Assembly: GCF_024346755.1 (NCBI RefSeq)
Contig: NZ_AP024861.1
Span: 3,844,001-3,908,000 of the forward strand
Source: Vibrio aerogenes
Lineage (GTDB): Bacteria > Pseudomonadota > Gammaproteobacteria > Enterobacterales > Vibrionaceae
Length of the DNA stretch: 64,000 nucleotides
Direction of reading: 5' to 3'
The notes beneath the pieces were generated by a model. The model was not told where the DNA came from and searched no databases. It was given only the letters and a program-made list of their open reading frames with translations. The translations under genes and the position numbers were made by a program. Each line of letters opens with the position of its first letter. The stretch's first letter is position 1. Shown here one piece after another: positions 55,403 to 64,000 of the stretch.

Positions 55403-56848
55403 ATGTTGAACTATAAATCCATTCTGTTTGTATTGGGGTTGGTTCTCTCTAAACTAGCTTTATTTATGTATGTCCCGACTTTGGTTGCCTTTTTTAGCGG
55501 GACGGGCGGTTTTCTGGATTTTGGCCAGGCAGTCATTATCACTCATATCGTTGCTTTCATTTGTCTGACTCTCGGCAGAACTGCAAATTTTAAATTAAAC
55601 GTAAGGGATATGTTTCTGATCACGACACTGGTTTGGAGTGTCGCCAGTGCTTTTGCTGCATTACCTTTTGTTTTCATAAACCATATCAGTTTCACTGATG
55701 CTTATTTTGAAACCATGTCAGGTATTACAACGACCGGCTCAACGGTATTAAGTGGTCTGGATAATATGGCACCAAGCATTTTACTGTGGCGATCAATCCT
55801 GCAATGGCTTGGAGGGGTTGGATTTATTGTGATGGCAGTTGCGGTACTGCCAATGCTGAACGTCGGGGGAATGAAGCTATTCCAGACAGAATCATCAGAC
55901 TGGTCGGATAAAAGCAGTCCCCGGGCCAAAACTGTCGCAAAAAATATTGTAGCCGTTTATCTGGTCCTCACTTTACTCTGCTGCCTCGGGTACGTATTAA
56001 CAGGGATGACGCTTTTTGAAGCGATCAATCATTCTTTTACAACTTTATCAACCGGTGGTTATTCTACATCTGATGGGTCAATGAATCATTTCTCTAAAGG
56101 GGCCCACTGGGTTGCTACAGTGTTTATGTTCCTGGGTGGATTACCTTTTTTACTATTTGTCATCGCCGTAAAGAAAAAAAGAGCCGTTGAATTGTATAAA
56201 GATGCTCAGGTAAGAGGTTTTTTCTATTTATTTATTGTAACCAGTACTGTCGTCGCTCTTTGGTTGAATTTACATAATGGGTACCCGGTTCTGGATGCGT
56301 TTCGGGTTGCCATGTTCAATATTGTATCCGTACTTACAACAACAGGTTATGGCCTGGATGACTTTACGGCCTGGGGAGCCCTGCCCAGTACACTATTCAT
56401 TTTCCTGATGGTTGTTGGCGCCTGTTCTGGATCAACCGCTGGCGGCATCAAAATTTTTCGGTTTCAAATTGCTATTACATTACTGCACAAACAGATGATG
56501 AAATTGATTCATCCTTCAGGAGTATTTGTTCAGAGATACAATGCACGTCCTGTTAACGATGACATTATCCGTTCAGTTGTGGCATTTGCGATTACTTTCT
56601 TTATGACGATTATCCTGATTGCAGGAATATTAAGTGGGATGGGTCTTGATCCAACCACAAGCATTTCAGGCGCGATCACCGCAGTTTCAAATGTCGGTCC
56701 GGGCATGGGAACCATTATTGGTCCAACCGGGAATTTTTCATCACTGCCGGATTTAGCCAAATGGCTCCTCAGTTTTGGCATGTTAATGGGAAGGCTGGAA
56801 ATCTTAACTATTTTGGTTTTATTTTTTCCGGCATTCTGGAAAAGCTAG
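55403..56848 (+). CDS. trkH: Trk potassium channel subunit TrkH
   Basis: Integral membrane K+ channel of the TrkH/KtrB superfamily (481 aa) with four MPM repeats. The selectivity-filter glycines are visible in SGITTTGSTV, LSTGGYST, TTTGYGLDD and AVSNVGPG segments. It is the transport partner of TrkA. A strong hairpin (near 56878-56912) lies just after the gene. Confidence 0.95.
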   Translation: MLNYKSILFVLGLVLSKLALFMYVPTLVAFFSGTGGFLDFGQAVIITHIVAFICLTLGRTANFKLNVRDMFLITTLVWSVASAFAALPFVFINHISFTDAYFETMSGITTTGSTVLSGLDNMAPSILLWRSILQWLGGVGFIVMAVAVLPMLNVGGMKLFQTESSDWSDKSSPRAKTVAKNIVAVYLVLTLLCCLGYVLTGMTLFEAINHSFTTLSTGGYSTSDGSMNHFSKGAHWVATVFMFLGGLPFLLFVIAVKKKRAVELYKDAQVRGFFYLFIVTSTVVALWLNLHNGYPVLDAFRVAMFNIVSVLTTTGYGLDDFTAWGALPSTLFIFLMVVGACSGSTAGGIKIFRFQIAITLLHKQMMKLIHPSGVFVQRYNARPVNDDIIRSVVAFAITFFMTIILIAGILSGMGLDPTTSISGAITAVSNVGPGMGTIIGPTGNFSSLPDLAKWLLSFGMLMGRLEILTILVLFFPAFWKS

Positions 56849-56877
56849 ACGCTCCAAAACAACGACTCTTCCTCTAA

Positions 56878-56912
56878 AATCGATGATAATTTGTGCAGAA
56901 CATCATCGATTT
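56878..56912 (+). terminator. Hairpin after trkH
   Basis: AAATCGATGAT pairs with ATCATCGATTT around a 13-base loop, some 30 bases after the trkH stop. The T-run is short (TTT-C-TAT), so termination may be partial. Confidence 0.7.
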
Positions 56913-56963
56913 CTATCAGAGTTAATGCTATCCTAACGTTGTGATAAGCACATAAGTTCTTGG

Positions 56964-57043
56964 GTAACTATTTGGATGGGCACCAGCCCAAAACGAGTTT
57001 CCTTATTCATCATGTTTTTGGATAACATAAGCTCAATAGTTAC
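56964..57043 (+). ncRNA. Predicted three-way-junction RNA leader
   Basis: An outer stem GTAACTATT (56964-56972) / AATAGTTAC (57035-57043) encloses two hairpins: TGGGC-ACCA-GCCCA (56977-56990) and ATGTT...AACAT (57012-57028). The element lies between the trkH hairpin and a 57-codon ORF starting 50 bases later. The form fits a structured 5' leader or a small RNA. I recognise no known riboswitch class. The pairing is read by eye. Confidence 0.5.
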
Positions 57044-57092
57044 TTCAGGCCGTTGAATAACAAGGGAAATGTAAAACCATCAGGTAACAATA

Positions 57093-57266
57093 ATGCCCGC
57101 AGCACCAGCCAGGTACTCTCACGATCACGGTAGCGCTTCGCGCCGTCGCAGTAGTTTTGCGAAAGCGAAAGTCACTCAAAAAAATACGCCGATAATGACC
57201 CCCGCAGAAAAACAAATTTTAAATGCTCCGGAATCAACCGGAAAAGATGTCACTCAAGCAGCATGA
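57093..57266 (+). CDS. Unrecognised small basic protein (57 aa)
   Basis: An ORF with start at MPAAPARYSHDHGSASRRRS and end DVTQAA. It is hydrophilic, rich in Ser, Arg and Lys in the N-terminal half, with no membrane segment and no cysteines. AGGT lies eight bases before the ATG. It has its own structured leader and a following hairpin (57287-57307), which argues for an independent gene. I know no family. Position between trkH and yihD. Confidence 0.5.
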   Translation: MPAAPARYSHDHGSASRRRSSFAKAKVTQKNTPIMTPAEKQILNAPESTGKDVTQAA

Positions 57267-57286
57267 CCACAGTTTGAAACCAAATG

Positions 57287-57307
57287 AGCGCAGTACAGTA
57301 CTGCGCT
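57287..57307 (+). terminator. Hairpin after the small ORF
   Basis: AGCGCAGT pairs with ACTGCGCT around a five-base loop, followed by TTTAAT. It lies 20 bases after the stop of the 57-aa ORF. Plausible Rho-independent terminator. Confidence 0.7.
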
Positions 57308-57427
57308 TTAATCACTATTGTTTATTGGTATTTACACCGCAATTTGTTACTTTGTATGCGTAGCACATCACCAGAACCTGTGAAGGTTTGGTAATCAAAT
57401 GAACCATAATGATAAATGGATGAAAGT

Positions 57428-57694
57428 ATGAAATGTCACCGCATTGAGGAACTGCTCGAACTACTCGAACCAGAATGGCAAAAAGATTCTGAACTGAATC
57501 TGATGCAATTTATACTCAAGCTGGCTGAAGAAGCTGGTTACCATGAAGCGATAGAATCCCTCACAGATGATGTACTCATCTACCACCTGAAAATGCGCAA
57601 CAGTAGTAAAGATGAAATGATTCCCGGTCTGAAAAAAGATCAGGAAGATGATTTCAAAACTGCAATACTCAAAGCAAGAGGTATTATTCGCTAA
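57428..57694 (+). CDS. yihD: YihD family protein (DUF1040)
   Basis: An 88-aa acidic protein closely matching E. coli Yih[34 protein letters not shown] and the end [13 protein letters not shown]. Function unknown. The start at 57428 is the family start. It is upstream of srkA, the same order as yihD-srkA-dsbA in enterobacteria. Confidence 0.93.
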   Translation: MKCHRIEELLELLEPEWQKDSELNLMQFILKLAEEAGYHEAIESLTDDVLIYHLKMRNSSKDEMIPGLKKDQEDDFKTAILKARGIIR

Positions 57695-57776
57695 GAATAA
57701 TATCTAACTCCTGATGCCTATCTGCAATCATCAACAGCCGGGATAGTGCCTTATATAAATTAAACAGATTAACTTT

Positions 57777-58757
57777 ATGTCAAACGCCACTTTCCATTTT
57801 AATGCTCTTACCCCTGATTTAATTTGGTACGCTTTAGAAAATATTGGTATTCGGGCAGAATCAGGCTTTCTTCCTTTGAATAGCTACGAAAACCGGGTTT
57901 ACCAATTCACAGACGAAAAAAATAGTCGCTATGTCGTAAAATTTTATCGTCCAAATCGCTGGACGAGCGAACAAATACTGGAAGAACACCAATTTACTCA
58001 GGAGTTGGCTGATGCAGAAATTCCTGCTGTTTCTCCTGTCAGTATCGATGGACGAACCCTACATCAGTACAAGGGATATTGGTTCACCTTATTTCCGAGT
58101 ATTGGTGGACGACAATTTGAGGTAGATAATGCAGAACAACTTGAGTGGGTTGGCCGTTTTTTAGGAAGGATACATCAGGTTGCAAAAACCAAACAATTTA
58201 AATACCGTCCTGAGATATCTCTGGATGAGTATCTTTATCAACCAGTAAAATATCTTGAAAACACTCAGTTTATTCCGCTACACATTCAGAAAGCCTTTTT
58301 TTCTGATCTACATTTGCTGATTAACTCAATTGAAAAATACTGGCCAGAAAACATCTCGTCGATTCGTCTTCACGGGGATTGTCACCCAGGAAATATATTA
58401 TGGAGAGAAGGCCCGGTATTTGTGGATCTGGATGATGCCCGTAATGGTCCTGCGGTTCAGGATATCTGGATGCTTTTGAACGGAGAAAGACACGAAAGAC
58501 TCGTTCAACTGGATATTATTCTTGAAGGCTATCAAGAGTTTTGTGATTTTAACCAATCAGAGATGAAACTAATTGAGCCTCTGCGTGGTCTACGAATGGT
58601 ACACTACATGGCATGGCTGGCAAAAAGATGGGAGGATCCTGCATTTCCTCTGGCATTCCCATGGTTTAACGATCCGAAGTATTGGGAATCACAGGTGCTT
58701 GCATTTAAAGAGCAAATTGCAGCATTAGAAGAGCCACCACTATCTCTGATACCATGA
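57777..58757 (+). CDS. srkA: Stress response kinase SrkA (YihE)
   Basis: A protein kinase of the aminoglycoside-phosphotransferase-like fold that counters stress-induced cell death (MazF-linked in E. coli). The 326-aa protein has the catalytic loop HGDCHPGNILW and the metal motif VDLDDA. Its ATP lysine lies in VVKFYRP. It precedes dsbA by 33 bases, and in E. coli these two genes form a Cpx-controlled operon. Confidence 0.95.
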   Translation: MSNATFHFNALTPDLIWYALENIGIRAESGFLPLNSYENRVYQFTDEKNSRYVVKFYRPNRWTSEQILEEHQFTQELADAEIPAVSPVSIDGRTLHQYKGYWFTLFPSIGGRQFEVDNAEQLEWVGRFLGRIHQVAKTKQFKYRPEISLDEYLYQPVKYLENTQFIPLHIQKAFFSDLHLLINSIEKYWPENISSIRLHGDCHPGNILWREGPVFVDLDDARNGPAVQDIWMLLNGERHERLVQLDIILEGYQEFCDFNQSEMKLIEPLRGLRMVHYMAWLAKRWEDPAFPLAFPWFNDPKYWESQVLAFKEQIAALEEPPLSLIP

Positions 58758-58790
58758 ATTAATAATAACGCTCAACAAATGGAGTTTATA

Positions 58791-59390
58791 ATGAAGAAGC
58801 TGCTTGCTATATTCGCAACCCTAATCATCAGTTTGTCCGTTCAGGCAGATCCCTATAAAGAAGGGGTGAACTACGAAGTTCTTGATTTACCTCATTCATC
58901 AAACCCGACGGTGACAGAGTACTTTTCATTTTATTGCCCACACTGTTTCGAGTTTGAACCTGTCATTCAAAAATTAAAATCACATTTACCGGAAGGCACT
59001 GAGTTTCAAAAGAATCATGTTTCTTTCATGGGTGGAAATATGGGTGCATCAATGAGCAAAGCTTATGCGACAATGATGTCTCTGGGTGTTGAAGACAAAA
59101 TGATACCCGTCATGTTTAATCGCATTCATATTGAAAGAAATGCTCCCAAAAATGATGCAGCCCTGAAACAGATTTTTGTCGATCAAGGTGTAGATGCAAA
59201 GAAATTTGATGCCACCTTTAATAGCTTTGCTGTTGACTCTATGGCTCGTCGCTTTGATAAAGGTTTCGCGGAAAGCAAGCTGACAGGAGTTCCATCCGTG
59301 ATTGTGAACAACAAATATCTTGTAATTACACGAGGTATTAAAAACAATGAAGATTACTTCAAATTAGTTGATTTTCTTTTGAAGAAATAA
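58791..59390 (+). CDS. dsbA: Thiol:disulfide oxidoreductase DsbA
   Basis: Periplasmic enzyme that introduces disulfide bonds into exported proteins; reoxidised by DsbB. The protein has 199 aa with signal peptide residues 1-19 (VQA). The active site is C49-P-H-C52 and the cis-Pro loop is [12 protein letters not shown] lies before the ATG at 58791. It would act on pilus and TadG-like cysteines as well as on other exported proteins. Confidence 0.97.
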   Translation: MKKLLAIFATLIISLSVQADPYKEGVNYEVLDLPHSSNPTVTEYFSFYCPHCFEFEPVIQKLKSHLPEGTEFQKNHVSFMGGNMGASMSKAYATMMSLGVEDKMIPVMFNRIHIERNAPKNDAALKQIFVDQGVDAKKFDATFNSFAVDSMARRFDKGFAESKLTGVPSVIVNNKYLVITRGIKNNEDYFKLVDFLLKK

Positions 59391-59472
59391 CGCAGCGAAA
59401 AAGTATAGAGAGATAACACTGGATATATCTCTCTTTCAATTTCTCCAATACACTGCCGGATAAGAAAAAACC

Positions 59473-59521
59473 AGGGCGTGTTTATCTTTCATCGCCGTTC
59501 TTGTATGAAAGATCACGCCCT
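59473..59521. mobile_element. MITE-like element, collapsed copy
   Basis: Both ends of the repeat are present (GGGCGTGTTTATCTTTCAT and ATGAAAGAT-CACGCCC) but the interior is reduced to about ten bases. The right end has lost three bases. It forms a strong hairpin between convergent dsbA and the acyltransferase gene, and its last bases touch the latter's TAG stop (59520-59522). It may act as terminator. Confidence 0.75.
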
Positions 59522-60407
59522 ATTCATCAACTCTCCGATAAATTTTTTTCAGCCGCTGATCTTTTTGTGCCCAGACATTTGACAGCCATTTCTGAAACTG
59601 ACGCTTATATGGCTTATCATTAAAGTAATCCCCACGCACCTGTTCATCTACTGGCAGAATATCTATATGAACAATAATTCGTTTCATCTTCCCCATAAGC
59701 ATATCTTTAAAAGGCGTTTCAAGATTATCAGGATAAGCCAAAGTTACATCAATAATATTTTCGAAGAGCGCTCCCATAGCAGCCAGTGTATAGGCAATTC
59801 CACCAGATTTCGGCGACAACAAAAACTCATACTCAGGTTGATTTGTTTTTTTATCAGGAGTAAAACGCGTTCCTTCAACATAGTTAACAACTGTTGTAGG
59901 GATATGTTTAAATTTCGTACATGATCTGCGGGTTGTTTCCAGATCCTGCCCTCTTTTTTCCGGATGGCGAATCAGATACCCTCTGGAATAACGACGCATA
60001 AACGGCATATCCAAAGCCCAGCAGCTCATTCCGATGAAAGGAATATAGAGAAGCTGATATTTAAGAAAAAACTTTGGCATGGGTATTTTGTCTTTAAACA
60101 CACTACATAAGACGACAATATCAGCCCAGCTGATATGATTACTAATCATCAAATACCAACCATCCTTATGTAATGTTTCTCCGCCCTGAATATCCCATTC
60201 AACATGATTTGACAAAGAAAGTATTTTTAAATTTAAAGTAGCCCATAGCCACATCATCAGGTTTGCCAGTTTTGTTGCATAAAGCTTCAATTCTTTTGAC
60301 GGTAGTACCAGTTTAACCACCGCGGTCAAACAAATCATAACTGAGCAAAAAGCAGTATTCAGCAGAACTAAAAAGAGATTGATTAATAAAAGTGGATAAG
60401 CCAGCAT
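59520..60407 (-). CDS. yihG: Acyltransferase, YihG/PlsC type
   Basis: A 295-aa membrane-associated lysophospholipid acyltransferase-like protein. N-terminal hydrophobic helix (residues 4-30). The acyltransferase motif I is NHISWADIV (H-x4-D) near residue 92, and motif III is VEGTRFT near residue 170. E. coli YihG influences phospholipid composition. Stop codon touches the MITE copy. Probable single-gene unit. Confidence 0.88.
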   Translation of the reverse strand: MLAYPLLLINLFLVLLNTAFCSVMICLTAVVKLVLPSKELKLYATKLANLMMWLWATLNLKILSLSNHVEWDIQGGETLHKDGWYLMISNHISWADIVVLCSVFKDKIPMPKFFLKYQLLYIPFIGMSCWALDMPFMRRYSRGYLIRHPEKRGQDLETTRRSCTKFKHIPTTVVNYVEGTRFTPDKKTNQPEYEFLLSPKSGGIAYTLAAMGALFENIIDVTLAYPDNLETPFKDMLMGKMKRIIVHIDILPVDEQVRGDYFNDKPYKRQFQKWLSNVWAQKDQRLKKIYRRVDE

Positions 60408-60556
60408 ATATTATCGCTTGTCGCTATAAAAATAGGACAATTATACAAATTCAAAGACTGAATAAAAATCTTTGATATAAAAAAAGATGCATTCTCACCT
60501 CATGAGACTAACGACTCATACATTCAAAATAACCTGATTTTTTAATATCGGCCCGG

Positions 60557-62080
60557 CTAAACACTCATTGCTGTTAATTGTTTTAACAGACGATCCATGG
60601 CTCTGTATCCAAGCGCTTCAGCCAGATGTTGACGGGATATTTTTTCGTCACCGGCTAAGTCGGCAATGGTTCTGGCAACTTTAATAATCCGGTGATATGC
60701 ACGAACAGATAATCCTAAATGATGTAAAGCATTTTCAAGAAACTCTGCATCTTCATGTTCAAGCACACAAAATTTTTCTATTTCCTGATTCGACAATAAT
60801 GCATTCGCTTTATTACTTCGTGCCATCATAATCTTTCGAGCCTGTATCACACGACTACGAACAGTCAAAGTCGACTCTCCCCGTCCCCCGCCATTTGACA
60901 ACATACCTTTAGGTAAAGCAGGAATTTCAACTGATAAATCAAAGCGGTCAAGCAAAGGTCCGGAAATTCGACTCAAATAACGTAGTATATGCTGAGGATT
61001 AACATGCACACTTTCTGGCTCATAACACCCCGAGAGACTTGGATTTAATGCCCCAACCAACTGGAATCTTGCCGGAAAGCGGGTTTTCCCCTGTGCCCGT
61101 GAAATAATTATCTCTCCAGATTCCAAAGGTTCACGCAATGAATCAAGCACTTTACGTTCAAATTCGGGCATCTCATCCAGAAATAAAAGCCCATTATGTG
61201 CCAGAGAAATTTCCCCGGGGCGCGGCACAGACCCGCCTCCGACAAGAGCTGCCATTGAGCTTGAATGATGTGGTGCTCTGAATGGACGTTTCTTCCAGTT
61301 ATACTGATGTATTTCTTGCTGAGTAAGTGATGCAACCGCAGCGGTTTCCAAAGCTTCTTCATTGGTCATATCAGGTATCAAATCACACAACCTTGATGCA
61401 AGCATCGTCTTTCCGGTTCCCGGAGGTCCAAGAAACAATAAATTATGGTGTCCAGCTGCAGCAATCTCCAAAGCTCGTTTTCCCTGCTGCTGACCAATAA
61501 TATCCTGTAAATCCCGGTGTGAACTCTCTTCAGATAAACGGTGAGGTGACTGATTTAATGAAAGGGCCGTTTCACCACAAAGCGCCTGACAAACTTCCAA
61601 CAAGCTTCGGGCAGATAAATGACGATGTTTTCCAACCAGTGCAGCCTGATCACCATTCTCATCAGGAATGATCAGACAACGTTCATCTTTACCTGCAGCT
61701 AATGCTGCGGGTAATACACCTTTCACGGACCGGAGTACACCAGATAATGCCAGCTCCCCCAGAAATTCATAGTGCTCTATATCTTCAGAGATAATTTGCT
61801 CTGATGCAGCAAGAATTCCCAAAGCAATAGGTAAATCAAATCTGCCGCCTTCTTTTGGTAGATCTGCCGGAGCCAGGTTGACCGTGATACGTTTTGGCGG
61901 AAATTCAAAACGAGAATGAATAATGGCACTACGAACACGATCTCTGGATTCTTTGACAGTCGTTTCAGGTAAACCTACCAGTGTAAATCCAGGCATGCCA
62001 TTACTGATATGAACCTCCACAGTCACTAAAGGAGCTTCAACACCAACACTTGCACGACTATAAATCACAGCTAATCCCAT
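60557..62080 (-). CDS. comM: ComM (YifB), Mg-chelatase-like AAA+ helicase
   Basis: A hexameric branch-migration helicase that extends integration of DNA in natural transformation. The 507-aa protein, starting MGLAVIYSRASVG, has the ChlI-like N-terminal domain, Walker A GPPGTGKT near residue 220, Walker B LLFLDEMPEF, and a C-terminal domain with LSVRAYHRIIKVARTIADL. GAAGG lies before the ATG at 62080. It stands divergent from the ilv leader. Confidence 0.95.
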   Translation of the reverse strand: MGLAVIYSRASVGVEAPLVTVEVHISNGMPGFTLVGLPETTVKESRDRVRSAIIHSRFEFPPKRITVNLAPADLPKEGGRFDLPIALGILAASEQIISEDIEHYEFLGELALSGVLRSVKGVLPAALAAGKDERCLIIPDENGDQAALVGKHRHLSARSLLEVCQALCGETALSLNQSPHRLSEESSHRDLQDIIGQQQGKRALEIAAAGHHNLLFLGPPGTGKTMLASRLCDLIPDMTNEEALETAAVASLTQQEIHQYNWKKRPFRAPHHSSSMAALVGGGSVPRPGEISLAHNGLLFLDEMPEFERKVLDSLREPLESGEIIISRAQGKTRFPARFQLVGALNPSLSGCYEPESVHVNPQHILRYLSRISGPLLDRFDLSVEIPALPKGMLSNGGGRGESTLTVRSRVIQARKIMMARSNKANALLSNQEIEKFCVLEHEDAEFLENALHHLGLSVRAYHRIIKVARTIADLAGDEKISRQHLAEALGYRAMDRLLKQLTAMSV

Positions 62081-62333
62081 TACATAAACCTTCTTCAGTT
62101 TTGAAAAATTAATCCAAAAGTTGATTTCCCCCAAGTACAACAAGTCCATAAAATAGAGGCAGAATCACTACATATTGATATGAAATTAAGACCATTTCTC
62201 TCAATTGATAATATATATAACGGATCTCGATCATGTAGAAAGATGAAAAAAGAATGATTTTTTACTTGTCATGTAACGGAATTGTATGTTAACACTATGG
62301 ATGTAGAGATTTTCGTCAGATATTAAACTTAGT

Positions 62334-62429
62334 ATGAAACTGTTAAACGTTCACATTGCTTCACTTATTAGCCTGATTCTAGTCGTGGTCATTATTGGGA
62401 CCGCGCGGGGGCTGGTGGACGTTAGATAA
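62334..62429 (+). CDS. ilvL: ilv leader peptide (IlvL)
   Basis: A 31-aa leader (MKLLNVHIASLISLILVVVI then IGTARGLVDVR) with seven consecutive Leu/Val/Ile codons (residues 15-21) and 18 or so branched-chain residues in all. Ribosome stalling on these codons when charged tRNA is scarce would free the antiterminator. An attenuator terminator follows 16 bases after the stop. Confidence 0.9.
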   Translation: MKLLNVHIASLISLILVVVIIGTARGLVDVR

Positions 62430-62445
62430 GCAAAAGAATCACAAC

Positions 62446-62478
62446 ACCCCCGCACTGAAAAGTCCGGGGGTTTTTTTT
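62446..62478 (+). terminator. ilv attenuator
   Basis: CCCCCG (62447-62452) pairs with CGGGGG (62465-62470), followed by a run of eight T. The GGGGG segment of ilvL (near 62407-62411) can pair with the same C-run as antiterminator. Confidence 0.92.
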
Positions 62479-62588
62479 CAACTTAAGAAAATAAAAACGA
62501 ATAATACGGGAAGGATGGAGTCACACATGAAGTGCCCCATAAACACAACATATATCGACAAGAATGAGAATAAATCAGGAGGTCAAGA

Positions 62589-64000
62589 ATGACCGGTGCA
62601 CAACTCGTTGTTGCAGCCATACAGCAGCAAGGTATCAAAACTATTTTTGGATACCCTGGTGGCGCAATAATGCCTATTTATGATGCTTTATACGATGGTG
62701 GAATAGAACATATACTATGCCGGCATGAACAAGGCGCAGCAATGGCGGCTATTGGTATGGCAAGAGCAACTCAGGAGGTTGCCGTGTGTATGGCAACATC
62801 AGGTCCCGGCGCAACGAACCTTGTCACCGGACTTGCTGACGCTTTTCTTGATTCAATCCCCCTTGTCGCAATTACCGGACAAGTTGCAAGTTCATTAATC
62901 GGTACCGATGCATTTCAGGAAATGGATGTCATTGGGATGTCGCTGGCTTGTACAAAACACAGCTATCTGGTCACAGATATCAATGAGTTGGCTTCGACAT
63001 TAGAAGAAGCATTTGAAGTTGCGCAATCAGGACGTCCGGGGCCTGTGTTAGTCGATATTGCTAAAGACGTACAATTAGCCCAGGTTCCAGACATTACTCA
63101 GGAAATGAAAGCTCCGAAAGCTGTTCAATCTGTCAGTCAGGAACAGATGTCTCTCGCCCACTCACTACTCTGTGAATGTCGGCGTCCTGTACTTTATGTT
63201 GGTGGTGGTGTTCAGCTGGCTCATGCAACCCAAACCGTTCGCGACTTTTTATCTCAAAACCCAATGCCTTCAGTGAGTACCCTGAAAGGACTAGGGTCAA
63301 TAGAGAGACATGATCCTCATTATCTGGGGATGCTGGGCATGCACGGAACCAAAGCTGCCAATTTGATCGTACAGGAATGTGACTTACTCATTGCAGTCGG
63401 AGCCCGGTTTGACGACAGAGTAACAGGCAAGCTGGAAACTTTTGCGCCTCACGCAAAAGTTATTCATATAGATATCGATGCAGCAGAGTTTAACAAGCTG
63501 CGCCAGACGAATGCTGCACTCAAAGGTGATATCAACACAATCTTGCCGCAGTTTGAAATAAGTCACGATATCACAACATGGCTCGAATATAGCGAGACAC
63601 TCCGAAGTGAATTCAAGTGGCGTTACGATCATCCCGGTGAACTGATTTACGCACCACTTTTACTCAAACAACTTTCAGATATGATGCCTGATACTGCAAT
63701 GGTTTCAACAGACGTTGGACAACATCAAATGTGGGCAGCTCAACATATCCAGCCCCGGGAACCGCAAAATTTCATTTCATCAGCAGGATTGGGCACAATG
63801 GGATTTGGTCTCCCGGCCGCAATGGGAGCAGCCGTTTCAAGACCTGATGATCAATCGATTCTCATTTCTGGTGATGGATCGTTTATGATGAATGTACAGG
63901 AGCTGGGAACACTAAAGCGACGCCAAATTCCGGTCAAAATAGTTTTATTGAATAACCAACGCCTGGGAATGGTTCGCCAATGGCAATCTTTATTCTTTGA
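62589..64000 (+). CDS. ilvG: Acetolactate synthase large subunit, 5' part
   Basis: A TPP-dependent enzyme that makes acetolactate and acetohydroxybutyrate, the first common step of branched-chain amino acid synthesis. The visible 470 residues contain the catalytic Glu in [11 protein letters not shown], the FAD region, and the TPP-binding [14 protein letters not shown] precedes the ATG at 62589. The sequence is open to the window edge and is the IlvG type given the ilvL leader. The ilvM small subunit would lie beyond the edge. Confidence 0.95.
   Translation, partial: MTGAQLVVAAIQQQGIKTIFGYPGGAIMPIYDALYDGGIEHILCRHEQGAAMAAIGMARATQEVAVCMATSGPGATNLVTGLADAFLDSIPLVAITGQVASSLIGTDAFQEMDVIGMSLACTKHSYLVTDINELASTLEEAFEVAQSGRPGPVLVDIAKDVQLAQVPDITQEMKAPKAVQSVSQEQMSLAHSLLCECRRPVLYVGGGVQLAHATQTVRDFLSQNPMPSVSTLKGLGSIERHDPHYLGMLGMHGTKAANLIVQECDLLIAVGARFDDRVTGKLETFAPHAKVIHIDIDAAEFNKLRQTNAALKGDINTILPQFEISHDITTWLEYSETLRSEFKWRYDHPGELIYAPLLLKQLSDMMPDTAMVSTDVGQHQMWAAQHIQPREPQNFISSAGLGTMGFGLPAAMGAAVSRPDDQSILISGDGSFMMNVQELGTLKRRQIPVKIVLLNNQRLGMVRQWQSLFF

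Noticed and set aside
56530..56781. Minus-strand frame of 83 codons at the trkH end
   Set aside because: Antisense shadow of trkH; no expression signals.
62395..62592. 65-codon plus-strand frame before ilvG
   Set aside because: It overlaps ilvL and the attenuator, and its composition follows the terminator G/C runs.

Overview
The window is a 64 kb piece of a gammaproteobacterial chromosome and reads as Vibrionaceae, most likely Vibrio chromosome I near the origin. The basis is gene content and order: prlC-rlmJ-gor, rep, ilvC/ilvY, an rRNA operon with Glu-Lys-Ala-Val tRNAs in its spacer, then yrdA, aroE-hemF-tsaC, purEK, smg-dprA, def-fmt-rsmB-trkA-trkH, yihD-srkA-dsbA, comM and ilvG. No species can be assigned from sequence reading alone.

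Layout. 1-4558: the 5' part of prlC, rlmJ (TTG start), gor and a VirK/YbjX-type (DUF535) gene. 4559-5534: an AT-rich intergenic stretch with a 79-bp structured inverted repeat and an eroded IS6-family transposase relic. 5535-9265: ectABC-ask, the ectoine operon. 9562-10527: ohr/ohrR peroxide defence. 10783-14763: a SPOR-domain protein, a five-gene tRNA array (Arg-His-Pro-His-Pro) with a decayed sixth copy, and rep. 15046-19235: an RND efflux pair. 19885-22814: ubiK, ilvC and divergent ilvY. 23000-37492: tusA, then a complete tad/flp pilus locus on the minus strand. The locus carries two small Flp pilin genes (50 and 53 aa), an added AAA+ ATPase, a frameshifted tadA/cpaF and a divergent AraC-type gene. 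37540-43088: an rrn operon (16S-Glu-Lys-Ala-Val-23S-5S-Asp) with two promoters. 43669-64000: housekeeping genes, ending in the ilvL attenuator and the 5' part of ilvG.

How the genes work together. Ectoine synthesis and TrkAH potassium uptake are two arms of salt adaptation. DprA and ComM both act on incoming DNA in natural transformation. ilvC/ilvY and ilvL-ilvG belong to branched-chain amino acid synthesis and carry two kinds of control, a LysR activator and an attenuator. def-fmt-rsmB is a translation-related cluster. The tad locus would build a type IVc (Flp) pilus if the tadA frameshift is not real or can be bypassed.

Most notable items: (1) a predicted three-way-junction RNA leader in front of an unrecognised 57-aa basic ORF with its own terminator, between trkH and yihD; (2) a one-base contraction in a C run that splits tadA; (3) a MITE-like dispersed repeat with 20-bp terminal inverted repeats, in three states (complete, half, collapsed), two of which bracket the tad locus; (4) the AAA+ ATPase inside the tad operon; (5) tRNA-Pro and IS6 relics. 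No CRISPR array, integron or prophage was seen.
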